Positions 49,093 to 64,000 of a stretch of 64,000 nucleotides of DNA are shown here, piece after piece (within the stretch, counting starts at the first letter, position 1; every line of letters begins with the position of its first letter). This DNA is from Polyodon spathula. Its lineage: Eukaryota; Chordata; Actinopteri; Acipenseriformes; Polyodontidae. The position numbers and the translations under genes were made by a program. The notes below the pieces were generated by a model, which worked only from the letters and a program-made list of their open reading frames with translations, had not been told where the DNA came from and ran no database searches. The stretch lies in contig NC_054570.1 in the NCBI RefSeq assembly GCF_017654505.1, positions 186,001 through 250,000 on the forward strand. The letters run 5' to 3'.

Positions 49093-49187
49093 TCTCAGGG
49101 AGGAACTTGGCCCTCACCCAACCCTCACCTGACAGCACTGCAGTGTGGCTCCTGGCTCTGGGATCTATTCTGTGTGCTCTGGTGTGA
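43755..49187 (+). CDS. strc: Stereocilin (STRC), 3' portion, 12 exons
   Basis: Extracellular protein of the inner-ear stereocilia links, in the mesothelin/otoancorin superfamily of alpha-helical repeat proteins. Exons: 43755-43837, 44410-44545, 45016-45215, 45317-45407, 45609-45768, 45952-46121, 46282-46437, 46651-46793, 47047-47195, 47623-47720, 48598-48745, 49099-49187. All phases agree and give 540 residues; human stereocilin is about 1,775, so the N-terminal two thirds are missing. Family-like helices include [20 protein letters not shown] and [15 protein letters not shown]. The C-terminus ([16 protein letters not shown]) is a hydrophobic tail like a GPI-attachment signal. Identity rests on this fold type plus adjacency to CKMT1 and CATSPER2; otoancorin or a mesothelin-like gene is the alternative. 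The first exon listed is supported by splice sites and phase only. Confidence 0.83.
43931..44360 (-). repeat. 42-bp tandem array with tRNA-Glu-like A-box core, about 10 units
   Basis: About ten units of 42 bp (one is 44) in a STRC intron. On the minus strand each unit carries TGTGGTCTAGTGGTTAGAG, matching the D-arm/A-box part of vertebrate tRNA-Glu, followed by a G/A-rich spacer. Only the 5' tRNA part is repeated; no B box or acceptor stem was recognised. Long minus-strand open frames through it are a consequence of the 42-bp period. Confidence 0.85.
47812..48060. repeat. Dispersed interspersed repeat in STRC intron
   Basis: A block starting near GAACATAAGGAAGATTAAAC and including GAGGCCATTTGGCCCATCTT and CCCAGAATCTCATCAAGCAG resembles an interspersed repeat I recall as abundant in sturgeons, bichirs and related fishes. 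It has no coding capacity. Its class (SINE or LINE tail) is not determined here. Confidence 0.5.
49055..49097 (+). repeat. (CT)n microsatellite at the STRC last-exon acceptor
   Basis: A CT repeat with one interruption runs directly into TCAG and the last STRC exon (49099). It serves as the polypyrimidine tract of that 3' splice site. Confidence 0.9.
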
Positions 49188-49294
49188 ACTGGTTTGCAAG
49201 CACTTGGTTACTCGATTCCACTTTCATCATCTTAGCTTTTTTGTGGGTAAGGTGGAGGTGTGTGTGTGGGGAGGGGGGCAGTAACACTGTTTAT

Positions 49295-49300
49295 AATAAA
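49295..49300 (+). terminator. Polyadenylation signal of STRC
   Basis: AATAAA about 110 bp after the STRC stop codon. Assignment is by position; it implies a short 3' UTR. Confidence 0.6.
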
Positions 49301-49309
49301 AGAACTAAA

Positions 49310-50150
49310 CCCCCAACACTGTCATGTTGTTATGCTTTGGGTTACCTCTAAGGGGAAGGGGAACAACCCTTAAATGCCCTGAAGAAAACACAAAACAATT
49401 ATTCGAAATCGGAGCTTACCAAATGAATATGAAAATGGTAAATCTGAAAAGCAACATTGCCAAAAAGGTAACCTTCCATATGTTGTATTAATTATATGCA
49501 AGGGAAGCATCTCACTTATTTCTGTTTTTTTGGGGAAACTGAACTGGGGGAGTCTAGTTGCACAATGGGAACAGCAACAGAAGCAGCCATTCGTTCTTCA
49601 GAATCAAATTGCCTCAATTCAGACCTGAAAGAGCCATCTTTTGCCAGCAAGACCATGTGACCCAATGCTCACAGAGCTTTTCCATGTTACCATGGTGATT
49701 CCTCAGCCTTGATGTTTGCAATGCCAAGGAAAACAATAGCCTTTCCCTTTTGAGGATTTCATTTTTTGGGGCAGGGAGGCTGACTGCTTGAGCAAAACGA
49801 AGGAAAAACAGGAACAAAATCCCTTTGTTTCAGAGTAAATGAACCCAAAACTGGAAATAAAAAGAAACTTACTAAATGAATCCTATCCTTAGTTACTTAT
49901 CCTGTGATAAGTTAATATGTATTGCTTTGTGTTATTTACCAATAAACAATAAAACAGTACATTAAGCTAAATGTAAATTATTGGTCTTTTACAGTAGTTA
50001 ATTATTTACACATCTTTCTTCAGAATATAATGTTACTAGTATTTAATTACTAGTATGTCATTATATATTTACCACCTTGCTGTAAGTACTGAACTCACTG
50101 TGTGAAATATGATCATATAATCACAACAAAGCTGACTGTGTTAGCAGCTC
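49310..50150. other. Intergenic between STRC and CKMT1
   Basis: Short spacer between two convergent genes. No further coding exon is seen. Confidence 0.5.
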
Positions 50151-50155
50151 CAGGT

Positions 50156-50161
50156 TTTATT
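50156..50161 (-). terminator. Polyadenylation signal of CKMT1
   Basis: Minus-strand AATAAA (TTTATT on the given strand) about 135 bp after the CKMT1 stop codon. Assignment is by position. Confidence 0.6.
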
Positions 50162-50295
50162 AGGTATTTCCTTGCAATGTTTCTCGAGGTACACAGTGCT
50201 TTGTTTCTGCATGCTGTCGTTCATCTGAGACACAGTGCCAGGACAGCAATGTTAAAAGCTGTTACAGTATCTGCCAAGTGTGCCTCCTGGACTTT

Positions 50296-55051
<4,756 letters not shown>

Positions 55052-55059
55052 TTTGTCCC

Positions 55060-55108
55060 ACAATTAGAGAAAGGCAGAGAGAACGACTGCTGTCCAATCC
55101 TCCACAAA
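55060..55108 (-). other. CKMT1 5' UTR part of the ATG exon
   Basis: On the minus strand a good acceptor (GTTACAG) ends at 55109, leaving about 57 untranslated bases before the ATG at 55051. It matches the donor of the predicted non-coding exon at 57729. Confidence 0.5.
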
Positions 55109-56283
55109 CTGTAACGGTCCCAAAACAACAACAGAGAGGAAGAGTGTAAATAAATGGATCAGGAGAGAAAGAGGTTAATAAGAGACAGAACGTGGTGCGA
55201 CTGCTAAATGAAGCAGAACTATACGCGATGAGATCAAAGACTGCAGCAACAACCCACCCCCTCTCGCACTCAAAAAAAAAAGACAAAATCCATCAGATGC
55301 GTCAAATCTGTTAATCCATATTCTGAGACAGAACTCGGGTCTTTATAGACGTGACTGTTTCAAGGACTATAGCACTGATTTGACGTGTATACTGGAATGA
55401 GTGTGTCGTTTTTAAATTGCTTAAAATTGCATGGTAGGTGTACAACTAATGGTCTTTTGTGATTATAGCATGGGCTGAGCAAAAGTGCACAGCTCCAAAC
55501 GTTTGTTAGAAGAATAGGCTTTCCAAAAAGCATGCGCCAGACAAATTGCAAACTAAATGTACACTAACATCTAAATGCATTTCTAAGAAATGAATATATA
55601 TTATATCCAGAATTGTGTACAACCACACAATGCGGATTTGTTGCTTTGCTCTTGATTAGATTGCAGTTAGACAGTGTGATGGATGTGTACGATCTGGACA
55701 GGGCCGTGGCGCTTGCTTGCTGGTGGTATCCAAGCAACAAAGCCTTCCAAATAAATCATCGAATAAATAAATAAAATAATATCAATTAGATAACGGGGCT
55801 CTCGTGTGAGGGCTCTGTAAATCTCATTACGCAAAACATAACCTTCATACTGTGCTACCGCTGAAACATTTCCAGGAATTCCAATTATCACTTCATCAAT
55901 GTAAGATCTCTCAAATACTATACCAGTAGATCAACTATTTAAATCTTTGGTGTCATTCATTACGATGTATCATCCACCTCTATACAATTAATATGGACGA
56001 GATTGCTGCAGAACTGTCCAATGAGATACTGTAACCTTAAATCCATTACCATACTATGAATTGAGAACTAGTGTCTCCGCGTTGAAACCCGTTACCTTTC
56101 GATATATATGCAGAGGCATTGAACGAGAGATGGATCAAATGAACCGCCAGTGAGTGAATTAGTCGTCACAATCGGTGGCGAATTTTCTTTGTGACATAAG
56201 CGCAAATTACGTATTTTCTGATTTTCTGATACTATTCACCGTATGTATAAAATAAGGACAAAAGTAAATTAATCTTTTTATAA

Positions 56284-56309
56284 CACACACACACACACAC
56301 ACACACACA
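56284..56309. repeat. (CA)n microsatellite abutting a transposon end
   Basis: A CA repeat directly joins the left inverted repeat of the Tc1-like element. It probably grew from, or replaced, the outer tip of the element. Confidence 0.9.
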
Positions 56310-56820
56310 GAGCATCAAAAGAAACGTATCACTTATATTTTGATAAAATTCAGTAGATGTGGTCGAAAAAGCAGGTGCAGTGACTTTTTATTGTGCCGAT
56401 TAACAATTGACATAACGAAGATGCTGCAAAATGATCTGTAAATCTTGGGCAGGTGTTGTGACTCTTGGTCTCCCAGTTTGTGGCCTGTCATTGACAGTGT
56501 GTCTGGTTATACCGTCTTGCCAGGTTTGAAATTGTTGGCTGTGAGCACCCAAGACAGTGAGCCACAGTACGCTGCCCTAGTCCAGCCTCCAACATGCCGA
56601 TCGCACGAAGGCGCTGCTCTCTTGACAGACGTGGCATATTGTTTTTTTTTTTTTTTTTTTTTTTTCTGAGTTTCTCTGTATCCAGAGTCCAATCAATTGT
56701 CTCACTAATTAGGTGATTAAGTGCATATGCTTCAATCATAGTCACTCAAGCGCGTCATAGTCAAGGATGAATGATCGAGTGATTAAAAAGAAACCAGAAA
56801 CATTTCTTTTGATGCTCAGT
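56308..56820 (-). mobile_element. Tc1/mariner-like relic with internal deletion
   Basis: Inverted ends GAGCATCAAAAGAAA (from 56310) and its complement (ending near 56817) flank about 510 bp; autonomous Tc1 elements are about 1.3-1.6 kb. On the minus strand 56650-56430 encodes MPRLSREQRLRAIGMLEAGL and QRTVAHCLGCSQPTISNL, the N-terminal helix-turn-helix of a Tc1-type transposase. The DDE catalytic region is absent. A poly-T run at 56642-56665 lies just ahead of that start. This is a dead copy within the presumed CKMT1 first intron. Confidence 0.85.
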
Positions 56821-57728
56821 ATATACATATACGTACGTGTGTATGTGTGCATAACCAACCAAACCATGTTTGTACAACCCTTAGTAACACGCATAGCAAA
56901 CAAAGACACATCGGATAACATTTTGCAGTATTATTTATTTTTTTATTTAAGTAACTTGATCTTTAATATCCCATGAAACACTCTCAAACATGGTTCACAC
57001 AATGCGTTCGTAGCAGGGCAATGTTTCCCGGTTCAGAGTCCACTTGGATCTTATCCAGGAACAATTACCTTTCAAAGATACGAACTCGCAACCCCTCCTC
57101 TTCCAGAGAACACAAAGGCTCCAACTCTTTCAAACAAGGTTTTAACGGACATTTAAGTGACAAAGGCCCGTTCACATGTAATGCAACCCTACGCCTCGTT
57201 AAATGGGGCGGTATTCCTTGATATCCCCATTTTGAAAGGAATCCCAAACGTTTAGTGGCATTATTACATTTCTACCAATTCAAATTACTTGATTTAACAA
57301 CACGTCCTTGCAAAAATGAAAACGGTGTTAACAAAAAAAAAAAATAAAAAGCCAAAATACAAGTTGGATAACTGGTTCTGGTTCTCAAATCCATTAGGCA
57401 CTGTACACAAAATATTTCTAGATGTCTTGTAGTTTACACCCAGAGCACGTGGTTATAAGGTTGACTGCATTGCTTTTCATGTTGTGAAACCAACATAAAA
57501 ATTTAACTTGTACTACCTTACAGTTATAGGACTCAGTACATACTAAATGTTTAGGGTGCTTATTGCAGAACTCAGGACACTCCACACAATTTAGACTACA
57601 ATAAGAGGTCCATGAGGAACCCTAACCATTTAAATCATATTTTCGTATAAAAACAACAAAAGAAAAGGTCATGTTATATGCATGAAGCATTTCAATCCTC
57701 AGTAAGATGGAATCGACAGTATGCCTAC

Positions 57729-57807
57729 CTGGTACTTCTGAGCTGGCTGCTGTGGGCTCTGCTGCTGCTGGCAAGGTGACTTTGACTGGGAGTGCCCAGT
57801 TTTTATA
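57729..57807 (-). promoter_or_regulatory. TATA promoter and probable non-coding first exon of CKMT1
   Basis: On the minus strand a TATAAAA box lies at 57801-57807. A transcript starting about 30 bp downstream (near 57772) would run to a good donor CCAG|GTAGGC with the exon ending at 57729. This small exon has no ATG and would splice to the acceptor at 55108 before the CKMT1 start codon. A TATA box suits a tissue-restricted gene. The start site and splice are predictions. Confidence 0.6.
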
Positions 57808-58140
57808 AGAGCTCTTCCGCTTGAGATTAGAGTAACTCTGATCAGCTAGTGCCCAGCCCCACCTTCCAGGAAAGGGTCATGAAATGTGCCACTGACAGCT
57901 CTAACTGTATATGCCTGTCATTACGTTTTACTTGCATCCTTCTACCTGCATTGTACAAAAACCCAGAAGCGAGGCGCTTCTTTTACTGTCTGCACCAATT
58001 AGCAAGAAACTTTCTACCAGAACTCACAATTTCAGACCCCACTTTCTTTAAGGTTTTCTTTTATGTAATACTTGAAACCATTTTTTTTCTACAATCATGC
58101 CCCTCCATAGGTCAACAGAACATTAAATGTGTGTTTCTAA

Positions 58141-58220
<80 letters not shown>

Positions 58221-58222
58221 CC
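58141..58222. repeat. (TG)n(TA)n microsatellite
   Basis: A short TG run followed by about 27 TA dinucleotides (58157-58209). Confidence 0.95.
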
Positions 58223-58329
58223 CATTACACACCCACACACCATATCATGTGGTAAACTCTGAGTAAGGCTAGAAGAAAGAAATGTTCCGGTTAAGATAAA
58301 AAACACGCCGTGACTCTAATCACATATCA

Positions 58330-58792
58330 ACCTGTGTGGGTGGCAACAGCAGGAAGTGGACACCTTAGCTTCAGGCTGGCAGACTGGTGAGTAGACAGGG
58401 ATCCAGAGATAGTCTGCAGTTAAAAAAAATACTAATTTTATTATAAATAACACAAAATAAAAGTGCACAAGGGCAAAATAAAGGGATTTAAACACAAAAA
58501 GAAAGATAAAAAGCAAAATGTACAAAATAATGGTTTCCAGGCTGGGCAATGCCTTCACTGGGATTCACAAACCTCAAAAATGCACACAAACCAAACACTA
58601 CCAACCTGCTTCCTCAACTCCCTCCTCCCAAATAAGAAGCAGAGGCTTCCTTTTATGTCAGGTGGCTGGGCGCTGATTGGTCGTTAATTAACCTAATCAA
58701 CCCCAGCCACCTGACCAAAATAAACCCAGGCAGGTAGGGGAAATTAACCCCATCCCTGCCAATTTAAAAAGGGCAGAGCTTTGCTCTGCCAC
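58330..58792 (-). mobile_element. LTR-like repeat, possible solo LTR
   Basis: On the minus strand the block begins TGTGGCAGAGCAAAGCTCTG and ends near ...GCCACCCACACA. It contains a TATA-like ACATAAAAGG and, further on, AATAAAATTAG as a polyadenylation-like signal, in the order expected of an LTR. A 14-bp inverted repeat, GTCAGGTGGCTGGG at 58656-58669 and its complement at 58702-58715, sits in the promoter half. No internal retroelement genes and no clear target duplication were found, so the class is uncertain. Confidence 0.5.
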
Positions 58793-59277
58793 ACTTTGCG
58801 TAAGCTGCCTGGAAGTCAATTATACAAACACTTTTTGAAAACCCCTCAAAACACAGAAAACATGTAAACCAAGAAATAAAAACCGTAAAAGGCTTCTGAC
58901 CATTGAGCAATTCCATTACATTAGAAAACAAGAATTGTTATTATACTGAATATGTAAAATATTTTCATTCATTCACATTAATTAGCTAATCTAATATTTA
59001 AATAATCTGTATAATATATACAACCAATCTACATATCGCCCCCTTATTTAAAAGACAAACATAACAAAACACATAATTCACAACCAGAATCATTTGGTTA
59101 AAAAATAAACAAAATAAATTCTAGCCAGCGCAACCACTGCTTAACATTGACCTGAAGAGACTCCCCAGGTTTAAATAAAATAGGAAAAAAATAAAATCAG
59201 CAGGCTTGTTAAAAAAAAAAAAAAATGTAAAAAATTGAAGAGTTCACAATGAAATATTTCAGCGGGAGTCTTATGAA

Positions 59278-62200
59278 CTACAACAGCTTCTTCCTGCTGT
59301 AGGTCATGTTCACTGATCGCTGCCTGGGCACTCTGTTAAATGGGGACATGTCCTGCTCTGCGACCGTGGGTACTGCCGCTGCCTTCTGTGAAGATGTGTC
59401 CAGGCCGGACTCATCATCTGCGAAAAGGATTAGAATATCAATCTGTGAACTTAGGTCTTAATCAAATAAAAAGGATGTAGAAATATTTACATACAAACCA
59501 AACATACATCCCCAATAGAAAAAACAGAATGTAGATCTATTACTAGATTAAAAGTGAAACCCACCGACTTAAAAAAAAGCATTTCTGTACACCAGTTCAA
59601 TCAAACTTACATCTTGCATAGCCCTTCTTGTTTGAGGAAGTAGTCTTGCCCCTATACAGCAATGGAGATTGAGTCAACGCCAGGAGGCCACTTGCAGATA
59701 TGGGCTTCCTCAATTTGCAGCTTGGCGGAGTCACAGCTATAGAAAAAAAAACATTACGATTAAATTATACAGTAGAGTAGCAAGAAAGGCCAAACTAGCA
59801 GACTGCTGCCTGAAAACTGCCTCCTCTCTACCTGCAAGTAAAATGCCAATCTGGATTCAGCACCACCTGGAACATTTTCTTGACAGGCCTTTAACAGCGA
59901 ATGACAAGTATATCCTAACAGAATCTCAAGAACCACAACAGAGCACAGTAATCAAGTTGAAAAGCCCTGTCAAAACATTAAGTTCTTAACACGCTTTTAG
60001 AACGCCCTAGAGTGGAATCACTTAATTTAATTTTGTCCGCAGTAAGGTGGTCAATGCAATACTGCTGAACAGCGATTGTAAAGACTTGGAGAAGCTGCAC
60101 GTCTAAACCAAAGCGATCTTACCTGAGATGACAAAGTCTTTGTCAATGAAAAACTGGTTGTTGCACTGCAGGGATTCGCTGTCTCCCCACTGGTTACACA
60201 GATCTTCAGCGATGTCCAAATCCTCAAGCCTGCTTAGAAGGGGTTTCTTCGTTCTCCTCTGACCATCATCCTCATCTGGGGAAAAGGCCTCGCTGCTGCC
60301 TCTCTTCCTCGACCTCAGGCCAAACGCCTCTCTGGAGTCTTGACTGTCTCTATGATCCAAAGATTGGATATCCTGGAGCCTGCAGACTCCTACCAGCTCA
60401 GGATCCTCCAGCAATTTCAAATTTTCAGCCTCCTTGCTCAGAGGCACACCTGCTACCCACTTATCCTTACCGCCAACACCTGCGCCTACTCCTCCAGCCT
60501 TCTTCCTCCGGGGCCAGTTGATGAGGCTCTCTGGGGTGGACCTTCCTCGTCTCTGAGGTGATGGAGTCCATCGGGCAGCTTCTCCGATTCCAGAAGGGGA
60601 GGGGGTGTTGGAATGCCGTGTTGGGGTGTAGGACTGACAGATATAAGTCTGCACCCCACCTTTTCCTGGCGTTGTTTCACCAGGTGTGCTATGAGTGCAA
60701 AGCGAAGAGGGGGAAGCATATCCAGTGTGCCTGCGCTTGGGGTAACGAGTGAGCGGACTGGCTGGTCCTGCTCTTTTTGTCTTTTTGCTGCCCTGAGGAA
60801 ACGCTTTCAGGCTACTCTCTACACCAGTTTCCCCGGCATTAAAGGAATCTGTTCGTTTGATCTTCAGTTTGTGCAGTCCCGAAGCCTGCATCTCCAGCTC
60901 TACTTGGTAGGAGGGAGTATCTGGAGTGGCTGGGGTGCGCCGTTGGCTAGGTGTTCGAGAGATCCGGGGAGTAGAAAACTTTGGGGGTTCCTCTGGGCTC
61001 CCAAGACGGGCGGCTGCCCGCCTCTGCTGGCGATCAGGGGTCCAACGGAACCCATAACTGGGTCCAGGGGTGGAAGAGGAGCCCCCTGGTCTTCTGGAGG
61101 AAAATTCAAACCCCTCATCAGACTTTGAGGGTTTTCTGGTGAAACAAATATTCATTTTAAGATCCTCGGTTTTTAGGATTGTGGCGCCAGTGATTTCAAT
61201 GCTCTCCTCCTTCTCCTCCTCTTCTGTTGTTGCGAAAGACCCAGATGTGCATGTGCTAGCCTGGGAAGACGAGTCCAGCCTCTCTGAAACAGATACCATG
61301 TCAGACTGGGAACTGGCTTTGTTCTGGGAGAGCTCCGAGAATCCTGGCAGCTGTTTACAAACAGAGTCAACACCTGTCTGGGTGCTGCCCATGCTGTCTG
61401 ACTTGAAGGCTCTCTTCGGTTTAGGGGCACTAATCTCATCAGTGCTGGCAGTCTGCTGCAGGTACCCACAAGACCTTGAACTTGAAAGTAATTTGGTTTT
61501 CTCCAGATTCTTTCTGCCACCCAGTGGCTTGCTCACGGTGTTGGCCTTAACAGGAGAGCTGGAAAATGCACTTGCAAGAGCTGTTGTATCAGCGGTCTCT
61601 AGCCTGTCTGTTAAAGTTGTTCCACCCATCTTCTGAAGGTGTTTCTTTGGTGTGATATTATCGTTGCTACTTTTCAATGGAGTCCGTACAGGGTTTTTAG
61701 GAGTGCCTTTCAAAGGTGTTCCTCCCGACCTTTTAAGAATCCTCTGTGGAATGAGAGGACTTTTCTGTCGAGTCCTAGCAGGTTGTTTAACAGGGGAGGA
61801 ATTGCCACACAGCTCTGCTCCAGTATCACTTCTCAATGGTGTACAGGAATTGGAGGCTTTAGGTGTTCTTGGAGTTAGGGGGACAACCAAGCTTGCTTTC
61901 CAAGGTTCTTTTTCTGGGGTAAAATGTCCTGCCTTCTGGGGGGAATCTACAAATAGTGAATGACCTTTTCTAAGAGTGCCTAATTGTCCAGTGATTCTCA
62001 GTGAAGTTCTTGTGGCAATTTGGTTTGGTGGAGTTCCCACTGGAGATTTGGGAGCACATGGACCCTGGCAGCTCATTAAAGTTGCTGGTGAATTTGTTTT
62101 TCTCTGGGATCTTGTAGGAGTTTGCAGAGTACCTGTTTTTTGAGGGGTTTTCATTATCGCTCTTGGCATACCTGGTGTTTGAGGACTCTTTCTTGGGGTA

Positions 62201-63693
62201 CAGTTTTTTGTAGGTGTCCTTAACATTCTTGGGGAGTGGCGAGATAGATTGCAGGGGGACTCTGGTACTCTGAACGCCACATGAGCTTGTCCTTGAAGCC
62301 TGGGTTTGTGTGGAGAAGGCGGCCAGGTCACAGTTTTTTTGGGTGTTCTGATTGGGCTTTCCGAAATACCAGACTTTGCATGTGTTCTTGCAGGCAACAG
62401 GGATTCCACAAAGTTCTTTACTGGTGTCCTCAGACGGTTGCCTGGTGAGCTGTCCTTGAGAGGAGTTCCCAATATCAAACGCTGGCTTCTCCGAATAGGA
62501 GATTTGAAAGGACTGCCACTTAACTTCCAAGATGACGACCCATGTGTCTCTGATCTTATTCCCAGGACAGGGCTCATCACAGGGGTTTGGCATGGGATCC
62601 TGGGAGGTGTACGTGGAGATTTCCGAAGAGTTATGCCTCTGTCCGTGGGGCTCCATAGCTTCCTTTGAGTTTTCTTAGGAATCTGTAGAATAAATGAAAT
62701 ATTCGAACTGGTTTTGCTCCTTCTTCAACAATTTAATGGCACTGTATTAGTGACATGGTGTGGTACGTACCTGACACTCTAGTTTCTCAGAAACTTCCAT
62801 ACCAGCCCTTCTCTCCTCCCTGGAACCACAGGCTTCAGAGTGGCTGGGAGAGCCCATGGCACCAAAGAGTAGCCGTACTGGAGACCTGATGATCTGAATA
62901 TTCAGCTTGCCTGAAATACAAGTATTGTTTCAATTACACACACAAAAAAAGTAATACCTTGGTGAAATGACCTACATTTTACTCAACATCAGCAAGTACA
63001 CCAATACTCAATCTAGTAACCCCCAACCCCCACCTCCCCTGCTAATAAATAGTAATAGTAAATGTTTACTCCACCCCATAGAACTGAAAATCATCACAGG
63101 AGGATTATTTTACCACATTTAAAAAGGTAAATTAAGGCATGCAAAACTGACATCCTGAAAATAAGGTATTTCTAAAATGTGGACCTTGCTGATAACCTGC
63201 AAGCCAAGTGCCGTATTCACCTGCTTTGCTATCACTCAGGGTCAGTTGGGAAGCCGAATGGACCCTCTCCAGGTTCCGAGACTGTGGCTGGGAACTGGAG
63301 TAGAAGGAGCTGGAGTGCCTCCTGCCAAAAGAGAGCTTCTTGATTCGAGGGCTCCTTCTCAAGTCAGTCTCTACAATCAGAAATTAAAATGAATGATTGC
63401 TTTGAAGAGCACTGGCTGATGGTGGGAAAAGACATTACAACCTTACACAAGATGATTTGTGCTCCCTACACCTTTGTTGCTGGGGTTTCAAGCTGCGAAT
63501 ATATATTGTAAAGTTACTGGCAGTTGTGTGTAGATGTTTTCCCAGTTTACAAACTGATGGCTAGTTTCACATGCCCAGATTAGAACAAGTCTTGGACTAT
63601 TTTACCCAAGCCAGGTGAAAAGCAAACTCACCGTTTTCTAGCTTCACAGGGGATTCCTCCACAATGCAGACGTCAGAAGCAGTGATCGAGTTC
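59278..63693 (-). CDS. ticrr: TICRR/Treslin-like replication regulator, 3' portion, 6 exons
   Basis: Treslin binds TOPBP1 and is a CDK target needed for CDC45 loading at replication origins. Exons (5' to 3'): 63632-63693, 63221-63370, 62771-62910, 60123-62682 (2,560 bp), 59611-59736 and 59278-59417. Phases agree and encode about 1,058 residues; the 5' part lies beyond the right edge. The protein is basic, low in predicted structure and dense in SP/TP sites followed by K or R ([36 protein letters not shown]), typical CDK-type sites. It ends MTYSRKKLL. The identification rests on overall character, the exon plan with one very large late exon, and human TICRR being linked to ABHD2 on 15q26. Another SP/TP-rich cell-cycle protein is the alternative. 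The conserved TOPBP1-binding region is upstream and not visible. Confidence 0.7.
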
Positions 63694-64000
63694 CTGAATC
63701 ATATAGAAAATACAATTCACTACAGTACAAACTTCAATAATGTGTTATTGGTATAACTGGCAGTAGTTAAGGATTTAACTTAAGACACTTATGAGCACTA
63801 AAATACAGTAATCCGTCACGTATCCTCCCTAACCATTTACCCACCATGATCATCCTCTTCAGCAACGTTAGTTTATTATTGTTGTTATTAAGTTTTCATA
63901 CATTGTGTTGCATGTGCTCCATGCGCTGCCATTGCTGGTAGTGTCACGTGAGCTGTTCAGTGTGTTAATATGCAAATAAATTCTGTTCGCCTGCAGGGGG

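Larger units (their letters stand above)
55109..57728. other. Presumed first intron of CKMT1
   Basis: Non-coding stretch between the ATG exon and the predicted 5' exon. It contains the Tc1-like relic at 56308-56820 and a (CA)n run at 56284-56309. Nothing else is recognised. Confidence 0.45.
57830..59277. other. Intergenic between CKMT1 and TICRR
   Basis: AT-rich region with a (TA)n run and an LTR-like repeat (listed separately). No coding exon is supported. The TICRR 3' UTR on the minus strand extends into the right end. Confidence 0.45.

Noticed and set aside
60613..61963. Plus-strand open frames over the TICRR exon
   Set aside because: Antisense shadows of a long coding exon; no splice logic and no recognised protein. 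The minus-strand frame at 61970-62656 is likewise an out-of-frame shadow.

Overview
The window is vertebrate nuclear DNA: spliced genes with GT/AG introns, CCAAT/CRE/TATA promoters, microsatellites and DNA-transposon relics. Gene content and protein flavour point to a ray-finned fish. Retention of a full CATSPER2 gene and the repeat types suggest a non-teleost lineage such as a sturgeon, paddlefish, gar or bowfin relative; this lower-level placement is a weak inference.

Layout, left to right: SLC39A1 (ZIP1 zinc transporter, +, 3669-6798); CATSPER2 (sperm calcium channel pore subunit, -, 9156-15561); a 774-bp divergent promoter with a palindromic CRE and an ER-stress element; PDIA3/ERp57 first exon (+, 16336-16469); a 500-N gap; a block of exactly 25,000 bp carrying a complete ABHD2 (-, 23339-33486); a second 500-N gap; the 3' half of STRC/stereocilin (+, 43755-49187); CKMT1, mitochondrial creatine kinase (-, 50296-55051), converging tail to tail with STRC; a TATA promoter with a probable non-coding first exon for CKMT1 near 57.8 kb; and the 3' half of a TICRR/Treslin-like gene (-, 59278-63693), whose 5' part lies beyond the right edge.

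CATSPER2, STRC, CKMT1 and PDIA3 are also neighbours on human 15q15.3 (the deafness-infertility interval), so much of the window is an old linkage group. ABHD2 and TICRR both lie on human 15q26. PDIA3 loses all exons after the first and STRC its 5' half exactly at the two gaps. The gaps are 500 N each and every segment length is a multiple of 500 bp, so the order and orientation around ABHD2 should be treated as a scaffolding result rather than biology until checked.

The most unusual sequence features are two independent minisatellites in CATSPER2 whose repeat units contain the 5' splice site of the adjacent exon, and two tandem arrays (CATSPER2 and STRC introns) whose units carry tRNA A-box-like cores. 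I found no CRISPR array, no rRNA or intact tRNA gene, and no viral gene. Exon boundaries below were set by hand from splice consensus, reading phase and recalled family sequence.
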